A stretch of 64,000 bases of DNA from Agapanthus africanus (taxonomy: Eukaryota > Streptophyta > Magnoliopsida > Asparagales > Amaryllidaceae). Both the position numbers and the translations under genes were made by a program. This document shows positions 56,462 to 64,000 of the stretch, in pieces. The first letter of the stretch is position 1; the number at the start of each line of letters is the position of its first letter. Location of the stretch: positions 594,650,410-594,714,409 of the forward strand of contig CM057344.1 of the NCBI GenBank assembly GCA_030015575.1, in the 5' to 3' direction. Under the pieces are notes generated by a model. The model was not told the DNA's origin. It made no database searches and saw only the letters and a list, made by a program, of their open reading frames with translations.

Positions 56462-58089
56462 CCCGGAATAAGTACGATACTGGTATCCCTCAAGGGAAGA
56501 CGAACTGTTGCACTCGGTTGCGGCGGAAGTCCCGTGGCTCGAATCGGAATAGGAGCGCTGTATCCAAGAAGCACCCTCTTCTCCTCATCAATAATTGGAC
56601 TGACCCGGAGGAGGTACCAACCTGTGAAAGACCCCACACATCGAGGAATATGATCAGCTTCAGGGATCATGAAGTAAGAACCAGTGTTCAGCCGCATAAA
56701 GTGATGAGCGGCGTCAAGAACAGCTTCAGGCGATGGGCTAGGCGCCACTATAAATGCCTCGAAGGGGACGCCCTGATCATATCCAAGTTGCCGGGCAAAG
56801 CGGTATGGGTTGTACCGCATAAAGAGGGCCGCACCATTATGATGAAATACCAGATAACCTGGTCTGATCGCGTACAGGTGCATGGCTTCCCTGGGCTTCA
56901 GAGAAGGTACCCCCTCTTTCGATAAGTCGTGGAGCTGTTGAATCGGTTCTGAGGGAGCAGATAGGGCTCGATCGATGAATACCATTCTGCCCGCATTAGC
57001 ATAGGGAGCGATCAGTACATGAATAGCCCCAAACTGAGTCGGGTCAGGAGCAGAAGCGTCCACTAGCCGCATCAGTCGCGGAAAAGTGTAGGCGTCATAA
57101 AATTTGGGTCTTTGGTGCACAGCAAAGGCCCCCAACACATACATCTCAATCCAGGACGTGAAGTAATGAAGAGAGAAATTTACCACATCTACACCTGGAG
57201 TTGAGGTATTAGCCGCGGTGCCTAACCCATGATATAAATGCGCTAGCCCCGGAATTCCCATAGCTAGTCGCGTTCCCTCAGCAATGCGATGAGCAGGGTA
57301 AATAACCGAGGCTCTCATGAAACGGCGATGCATGGGAATGACGAACCAGCTAAGCCAAACGCTGATGAAGCCCACAAAGAAAGTCTCCTCATCCATACCA
57401 GGAGCTGCAATCGACTCGAAAGATACCGCCGACATAATGGGAATGTAATACTGCGGCAAGTCCTCTTCTTTAGTCGGCCGCCTGTTTAAACTAAACCCAA
57501 AGGGGTCGTTGATATTTGCGAACTTTGGAGCCGTCTTTGATAGGACATCCTCACGAAGGAAACAAGCGATAAAACTTTTAAAAGTGACACCCTGCTCCTC
57601 TGACTCTGCGAACAGTTTGTCAAAAATACTTAGGGTCTTGATCAAACTTGGGCGCTTGTGGCGGACGGTGTTCTCGGTCGACAGGCCGTCAAGCACGGCA
57701 GGCTCAGTTTCGAAGACATACTCATCGGGAGGCAGCAATTCTTCATAAAGTGTCCCCCTGACCGGTAGCCCTGAGATCTCGCGAAATTCCTCCAGAGAAA
57801 TTGAAACTTCGCGGTCCCCTAGAAGGAAGGTATTGGTGGGAAGATTCCATTGGTTCAAAAAAGCCTTAACCCACCAAACATGGGGAGATTGGTAGTGGAA
57901 AAGGGATGCATATATCGCCTGATAGAGTCCAACCCTCTGCAGTCGTGCACGATGGGCGGACAGGATGTAACGAGCCCAGAAAAAGTAGCCCGTGGGGTGT
58001 CGAGGGGTAAGCCCTATCTTGTAAATCTGTCCCCATGGCTGGGCTTCACCCTGGCAAATGCGGCGCCCTAAAATATCTATAGCCGGCAC
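56458..58089 (-). pseudogene. Plant mobile domain exon
   Basis: This is a 543-codon open stretch. Near residues 70-130 are WWVKAFLNQWNLPTNTFLL, EVSISLEEFREISGLPVRG and the ELLPPDEYVF segment, the characteristic W...L..W....NTF.....E.TITL.D...L.GLPV.G pattern of the aminotransferase-like plant mobile domain. Later are FIACFLREDVL, ADEETFFVGFISVWLSWFV-like and GIPGLAHLYHGLG. The domain is shared by host proteins (MAIN/MAIL type) and transposable elements. The Met at 58089 is internal; the protein began upstream in another frame. The stretch ends VLIPG-TGA at 56458, but the next frame continues immediately. Confidence 0.85.
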
Positions 58090-58394
58090 CGGATGGTTCG
58101 GAATACCAGTTGTTGAAGGCTCAAGCCGTCCCGTAGGGGTCTAATTCGGCATCTCCACAGTAAGGGCAGTCCGTGGAGGATCCATCGGCAGGAATGGATA
58201 GGTAGGCTCCGTCGGTATCTCGCAAAGAAAACTGCGGCGACCGCGGATGATGTGACGTACCAAGTCCTCCGTAACAGCAAGTTGGTGCAACTTGGGTCAT
58301 GAGCCCTGATCATCTCCATCACTTCCTCGTCAGATGATGACTGAGGAAAGGCAGCCTCCGAGCGAGTGAACGGGAAGTATGGAACAGAAGTCAT

Positions 58395-59344
58395 TGTGCC
58401 TGAAATAAAAGAAGGGGAAACCGTTAAGCAAAGCTAACACGTGTTTATAAAGGCATATATGAAAAGACAGTGGAAGAAAGCAACAGGGGACTCATTTTAT
58501 GGGACCATTGGTTACAAAACACATGGGTCCCACAAAATCAAGATGGCGGCTTGCTAATGATGAGACAAAGCAATCACTATGAGACAAAAAGAAGATTCTC
58601 AATAAGTGACCAGTGGATTTCAAATGACCCTACACATTCCCCAAAAAGAAATCCATCTTGGACTCTGCAAAAATCAAGCAGAACAAGGGAATTAAATTCC
58701 CAGAAAAACCCTACTGCAAACCTTTTCTTTTGTTGCAAAGAAACAACTTAGGGCAAGAAAACCCCAAGAAGTTCTCTAGGAAGAACTATGTTCTTCAGAG
58801 GAATTAAATTCCTTTTGAAAAGGGGAATTAAATTCCTAGAAAACATTTTTTTCAGAGCCGAAGCTCTTTGAGGTGGAATTAAATTCCACAGAAAAGACAA
58901 GCGCAGCCATTGATTCCTTAAGATCAGAGAAACCCTAGCAAAAGGGGTTTATTCTTTAAAAATTGGACATCTCTGAAGAACTTAGAAAGACGAGTTCATT
59001 AAAAGGAAAAACCCTTGGTGTGGATTTAAAATCTAAAGAGTTTTTTTTATATATGTATGAAAGTCCTTCGGTCGTTCAAAGCCATTACCTGAAGAAAAGA
59101 TTCTTTCTTGAACAGAGTTAAACTCTGAGGATTTTAGAACAGAGAACTGAGCTCTGAGAAAGAGAATTAAATTCTCAAAAGAAAATGAGCAGGGAAGAAG
59201 ATGAGCAAAGTGGAGGCACTTCTGAAGGGACGCTGGCATTTATAGGATGTAATGGGAAACGCTTCATCTCCCCTATTCCCTAGACAGATCCAACGGTCAC
59301 AAAGTTGACAGCGTTGCACTCACGTGCAGACACATAATAGCAAT
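58395..59344 (-). other. Antisense-gene leader region with palindromic words
   Basis: There is no ORF I believe. It contains GGGAATTAAATTCCC, GGAATTAAATTCC several times, GTTCTCTAGGAAGAAC, AGAGCCGAAGCTCT, GAGAATTAAATTCTC and AGAGTTAAACTCT, which is the LTR style continued outside the LTR. Confidence 0.65.
59238..59244 (-). promoter_or_regulatory. Candidate TATA box of the antisense gene
   Basis: Minus-strand CCTATAAATGCC, about 840 bp upstream of the antisense ATG and inside element T near the PPT. There is no experimental support; the distance would imply a long 5' UTR or an intron in it. Confidence 0.35.
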
Positions 59345-59358
59345 GCTGTGGGGGCATT
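59345..59358 (+). other. Polypurine tract of element T
   Basis: GCTGTGGGGGCATT directly before TGTTCCCTG of the 3' LTR. It is the typical PPT position with a short G-run. Confidence 0.75.
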
Positions 59359-62300
59359 TGTTCCCTGATTAAAAATCAGGAATTACCTCAATGAGGTATC
59401 ACGTGCTCACACGTGACCAAGGGTCACGTGTTGACACGTGATAATTTCCTTTGACCTCCACTTTATGAAATTAAACTCTAAAATCAAACAAAAGTGTAAA
59501 CAAACGGCTAAGGAAAGACCCCAATGGGGCATCACGTGCTCACACGTGACCAAGGGTCATGTGCTCAAACGTGACCAAGGGTCACGTGTTGACAAGTGAT
59601 GGCCCTTCAGCCCAGTTAAAAGACAGAATTAAATTCTGAATGTGGGAGGGTCAAGTGCCAACACGTGATAGGCTTTGAAAGCCTTATAACTTGATAGAAT
59701 TAAATTCTAATTAAAGGAAATCAAAGACCCTAAATGGGAAAGTATTTCTTTAAATCTTTCCAAACAAAAGAGGATTATGCTTTGTAAAGTGGAGCACCGT
59801 TGGATTAAAAATCCAATGGTGATTAAAAATCACCAATTTATGGAAAGATTTTATACAAGAAAAGATTTCCCTAAAATTTACCAAGAATAACAAACAGAAT
59901 ATCTTTTGGATTAAAAATCCAATGGTGAATAAAATTCACTGAGTGATCTAAAAGATCATGTTAGTTATGAAAAACAAACAAAATCTTTCAATGAAAGATT
60001 CACTAAACAAATTGATTCTTTTCCTTCTCCTATAAATAGGAGCCAAAAAGAGAAGTAAGATATAGAATTTTGGGATCTTGAAATTTTCTAAAGGCAAATA
60101 GCAGAGAGAAAAGAAAGGAGAATTTAATTCTTAAGAAAGAAACCCTAGGTGAGAAAGGGGAAAGGGATCAAAACTTCATAAAGCAAAAAAGAGAATTTAA
60201 TTCTCAATTTAAGAGTTTAACTCTTCTGCAAAAGAACTTAGTTCTTCCTCTAGTCGAAGATCTGCAGAAGCAAATCTCCCCACAGGTTGAGAATTTAATT
60301 CTCATCGGGGAGATTCTGCCATGCAGATCCAAAAACTTAGAGGGAGAATTGAGTTTAGAGAATTTAATTCTCCCAAAAGTAAAACTAGGGTTTAACCCTA
60401 CATGAGAATTTAATTCTCCCAAATTCACAGGAATTTAATTCCTCCCAAATAAAACTAGGGTTCAACCCTATATGAGAATTTAATTCTCCCAAATTCATAA
60501 GAATTTAATTCCTCCAAGACAGACAGAACTAGGGTTTAACCCTATATGAGAATTCAATTCTCCCAAATTCATAAAGAATTCAATTTCTCTAAATGAAATT
60601 AGGGTTTAACCCTACTTGAGAGTTTAATTCTCTCAAATTCACAGGAATTTAATTCCTCCTAAATGAGATTAGGGTTTCACCCTACATAAGAATTTAATTC
60701 TTCCACATGCATAGGAATTTAATTCCTCAAAAACATAATTAGGGTTTAACCCTACAGAGAATTTAATTCTTAAAATAAAGAGACTTGAAAGATCTCCATG
60801 CACGTAAAGAACATTGGTCACGTGATGACACGTGACCCCGATTCGCAGTGATCAGAAAGAAAGAATAAAGCTAGATCACGTGACCCCTAAACAGATCCCC
60901 CAAAAATGAGAAGGAAAAAACTTTGAGGCAATACCTCACAAGCCCCCACGTGACCCTCATAATATAGGGAACAAAAGCAAAGGCAGTATTAGCTTTGGGC
61001 GCCCTCACGTGTTACCACGTGACCCCTAATAAATGTTTTAATAATCAATGCACAAATATCCATCACGTGTCAACACGTGATGACCAGAAGATTAAAAGTG
61101 TTTAAACACTTATTTGCAAAACAAAGTAAAGGAGATCTGGCCCCACCTTTGGATGCCCTCATGTGTCCCCACGTGACCCCTTCTTCTCTAGTGTTTAACA
61201 CTAATTTGAGCGTTTTATTTCCAGTATTTAACACTGCTGTCCTATAGTGTTTAACACTATTTTTAAGCCAATCTTAGCCAAATTGGCTAAGTTTCCTGAG
61301 GTAAAAGCCTCCCCTTTAACTAAATATCAAAACTGAGTAAAACTCAGAGCTACAACATTTAATGCTCAGTCAAAGATAAAAATGTTATCAGAGCCCTCAA
61401 ACTCTTGTTTAGTATTGCTAAGTGATAAAGGGATGAACCCAGACAAATGTCTAATGGTCCAATAAAGGGCCAACACTTCAAATCTAATTGGACTTAGCCC
61501 AAGTTGGCCATAAGTCCTTAATTCAGATTTAACTGAGCCAATGTGCTCATAATCTAATTAATTGATCTTAGTTCCAAATTGGACTACATATCCCCAATCA
61601 ACTCTGGTTCAAGGGTACATCTCTTCACTCCTCTGATATTTTTCGTTGTAATCCTTCAACGTCTTTAGAGAGGTGACGGGTCCCGACAACCACACATTTC
61701 ACGGACTATGATGTCCTTAACCTTGACTGTGAGGTCTTTAAACTCACGGACTATGATATTCTTAACCTTGACTGTGAGGTCACGGACTATGATATTCTTA
61801 ACCTTGACTGTGAGGTCTTTAAACTCACGGACTATGATGTCCTTAATTTTGACCGAGATGTCTTTAAACTAACAATGGACCGTAATGTCCTTAAACTAAC
61901 ATTGGACCACCATGTCCTTAAACTGGTAATCGACCACAATGTCCCTAAACTCAACAATAGAGCCCAAATGCTCTTTTGTCGGATCTAAATGATCCCGTTA
62001 AGTTGATCTTAGTCTAAAAATTAGACTAACGTATCCTTAACAAACGTTTAAGTTGATCTTAGTCTCAAATGAGGCTAACGTATCCTGAAACCCAACCCTC
62101 GAACCCAAATCTAAGAAGATAAGGATTTGGACTAATCCACGCCCTACGGGCGACAACATAAATTAGTCTCCGTATACAATCCACGGGCAACCAAATACAA
62201 AACAAACACCCATGACACGAAGTAATCATCTGGAGAAGGAGAAAGTTGTTACCGCGATGCGGTAGCATAATTAACTGCAGGGGTTTGCGCCTGCAGGGAA

Positions 62301-62510
62301 GAGCCTCCCCACAATCAAAAACCCCTCAAACGAGGGGGAATCTGACGAAGTCTGCTACATCGGCCGCATTCGTTTAAACTTTCGATACATGGTGTCATAA
62401 ATCAACTTGGCATCTTCGGAGAGGTGGACGGATAGCACCAATTAGCATCTGCCTTCGGAATTCAGGCCCTGGCGTCTCAACGTCCCGGTCGCGTCTTTCG
62501 GCGGAGAACA
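59359..62510 (+). mobile_element. 3' LTR of element T
   Basis: Same start and end as the 5' LTR and 65 bp longer. Differences include an additional CATGTGCTCAAACGTG unit at about 59557, loss of one arm of the pair at about 60873 (TCACGTG alone where the 5' LTR has CACGTGTCTCCACGTG), an extra partial 45-bp repeat near 61780, and scattered substitutions. The TATA box (60031-60038) is conserved. Followed by GGGAG (target duplication). Confidence 0.93.
60031..60038 (+). promoter_or_regulatory. TATA box of the 3' LTR, inside a palindrome
   Basis: TATAAATA in CTCCTATAAATAGGAG, identical to the 5' LTR. Confidence 0.7.
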
Positions 62511-62515
62511 GGGAG

Positions 62516-64000
62516 TTATTTGCAGATTTCTTGGTGATTGATACCGGCAGTTATGATGTTGTCTTGGGAAAGGACTTTCTCAGCACTTTCCATGCTCACA
62601 TTGATTGTAGGGCAAAGAAAGTGATTTTCCAGATTTCCGAACATCCGGAGTTTGTTTTCACTGGAGGAAGCAGTTCTGTCGGGCCAGTCGAGTTTAGGGC
62701 TAGGCCGACAAACAATGTTCTTTCGACGATGGAAGTTGATAAGGAGGAAGCGCCAGCCGTAGTTCAAGAGTTCATGGACGTGTTCGATGACATCTCGGGT
62801 TTACCACCAAAACGAGATGTGGAGTTTGCGATCGATCTTGTTCCTGGTGCAGCGCCAATCTCAAAGGCATACTATCCTATAGCACCAGTGGAGTTAGAAG
62901 AAGTAAAGAAACAGGTTACCAAATTGCTAGAGAAGGGTTGGATTCGCAGCAGCATATCACCTTAGGGAGCTTCGGTTCTTCTAGTCAAGAAGAAAGATGT
63001 CATAAGGAGGATGTGCATCGATTATCGAGAATCGAACCGGGTGACTATTAAGAACAAGTATCCGATCCCTCGCATTGGAGAATTATTCGAGCAACTCAGT
63101 GGCGCGAGGGTATTCTCGAAGCTAGATTTGCAATCTGGATATCATCAGGTCTGAGTTAAATCAGAGGATATTTGCAAGACTGCGTTCCGAACTCGATATG
63201 GACATTATGAGTATTTAGTGATGTCATTCAGAGTCACGAATGCACCGGCGATATTTATGGACTTGATGAACCAAATCTTTTCACCGTTCTTGGACCAGTT
63301 TATAGTGGTGTTCATCGATGATATTCTGGTCTACTCGAGGAGCCTTGAAGAGCATGCAGAACACTTGAAGATCACACTGCAGACATTGAGGCAAAAAAGG
63401 TTATATGCAAAGATGAGCAAGTGCGAGTTTTGGCTTGAAGAAGTGAAGTTTTTGGGGCACGTCGTATCCGGAGACGGAATCGCTGTTGATCCTGAGAAGA
63501 TTGCAGCAGTTCAAGATTGGCCGATTCCGAAGAACGTAGCAGAGATCAGAAGTTTTCTTGGACTTGCCGGATATTACAAAAGGTTCATGGAGAATTTTGC
63601 CCGTTTGGCTGAGCCTTTGACCAAGCTTACGCGAAAGGAAGTACCATTCGTATGGACGGATAAGTGTGCGTCAGCTTTTGAGGCGTTGAAGCAAAGATTG
63701 ATGACCGCTCCTATTTTGACCGTACCTGACGGTTCCGGAGGATTGGTGATTCACAGCGACGCATCTGGGAAAGGTTTGGGATGTGTTTTGATGCAGCATG
63801 GGAAAGTTATAGCTTACGCATCGAAACAGTTGAAGACCCATGAGAAGAATTACCCAACTCATGATTTGGAGCTTGCAGCAGTGATTTTCGCTCTGAAGAT
63901 TTAGAGACACTACTTATTGGGCGAAAGGTTCAAGGTATTCACCGATCACAAAATCCTAAAGTATGTGTTCACGCAGAAAGAGCTTAACATGAGGCAGCGT
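62516..64000 (+). pseudogene. Tekay-like protease (C-terminal half) and RT, with three nonsense codons
   Basis: Continues 17701. FLVIDTGSYDVVLGKDFLS is the protease end, then the spacer DVFDDISGLPPKRDVEFAID and [56 protein letters not shown], catalytic [11 protein letters not shown] at about 63315, [18 protein letters not shown] and [16 protein letters not shown], then the RNase H start [18 protein letters not shown] and [18 protein letters not shown]. Stops: TAG 62963 (SP-W-GA), TGA 63152 (HQV-R-V), TAG 63902 (ALKI-W-R). Each is one transition from the expected TGG or CGA. The same frame is kept throughout. The element runs out of the window. Confidence 0.9.

Larger units (their letters stand above)
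54216..58394 (-). pseudogene. Antisense spliced gene of element T (plant mobile domain protein), broken
   Basis: Read on the minus strand: ATG at 58394 (MTSVPYFPFTRSEAAFPQ), a frameshift near 58300, a TAG near 58142, the plant mobile domain exon (58089-56458), a frameshift at 56460, a basic/UIM-like segment with TGA at 55984, four short introns, a TAG near 55488 and a helical C-terminal part with a frameshift near 54690, ending 54216. Because the gene is antisense to the genomic RNA, its introns survive retrotransposition. Its role is unknown. Extra, often antisense, ORFs between pol and 3' LTR are known for Tat/Retand elements. Base composition is like the surrounding element. The codons disrupted by stops mostly need one transition to be sense again. 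Confidence 0.8.
17702..62510 (+). mobile_element. Element T: Tat-lineage Ty3-gypsy retrotransposon
   Basis: It is bounded by direct LTRs of 3,087 and 3,152 bp and by the perfect 5-bp duplication GGGAG (17697-17701 and 62511-62515). Order: 5' LTR, PBS, gag, PR, RT, RNase H, second (archaeal-type) RNase H, integrase, long repeat-bearing 3' region, antisense gene, PPT, 3' LTR. The double RNase H and the extra antisense ORF place it in the Tat/Ogre/Retand group. Without the inserted 20.8 kb it is about 24 kb. By eye the first 400 bp of the LTRs differ at about 3%. All coding parts carry stops or frameshifts. Confidence 0.93.

Overview
The window is repeat-dominated plant nuclear DNA, almost certainly from an angiosperm. 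It contains no rRNA, tRNA, CRISPR array or ordinary single-copy host gene that I can support. Nearly all of it is LTR retrotransposons of plant lineages: Athila-like, Tat/Ogre/Retand-like and Tekay/Del-like Ty3-gypsy elements, and one Ty1-copia element. They are nested inside one another, and almost every coding region is broken.

Layout. (1) Positions 1-1270: a palindrome-rich LTR-like stretch with a 65-bp tandem repeat, followed by an unrecognised two-frame ORF on +. About 1640-3015: a Tat/Ogre-style LTR on - (its start is at 3015), cutting into an Athila LTR. (2) Positions 3016-14323: Athila-like DNA arranged LTR - gag/PR - LTR - gag fragment, without RT or integrase. It is interrupted at 5793-10722 by a long LTR-like block flanked by ATTTT. 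(3) Positions 14324-17701 and 62511-64000: the two halves of a Tekay-like element (LTR, tRNA-iMet-type PBS, half a protease | other half of the protease, RT). (4) Positions 17702-62510: a Tat-lineage element (here 'element T') inserted in that protease with a perfect 5-bp duplication (GGGAG). It has 3.1-kb LTRs, gag, PR, RT, RNase H, a second archaeal-type RNase H and integrase. It also has a long repeat-filled 3' region and an antisense, intron-containing gene with a plant mobile domain. (5) Positions 24141-44925: inside element T's gag, a non-autonomous Tekay-type element on - (4.55-kb LTRs, about 1.8 kb of non-coding interior, duplication AAGAG). (6) Positions 29783-39626: inside that, a Ty1-copia element with 2,124-bp LTRs (duplication CTGAC) whose interior is decayed. 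The insertion order is therefore Tekay host, then T, then the Tekay-type derivative, then copia.

The most unusual signal is in element T. Its LTRs and 3' region are built from dozens of short inverted repeats in which the loop is kept and the two arms change together. Examples are arms around TTTAA, around ATTAAAAAT, paired CACGTG boxes, and arms around a loop like ATCCTCACGA. Even the TATA box lies in the middle of such a palindrome, and one difference between the two LTRs is the gain of one palindrome unit. The same 'grammar' occurs in the opposite orientation at the left edge. The second notable item is the antisense gene of element T. Four GT-AG introns join exons in frame and all are phase 1. 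The product would be a plant-mobile-domain protein with a ubiquitin-interacting-motif-like helix and a helical C-terminus. This copy is disrupted by nonsense codons and frameshifts.
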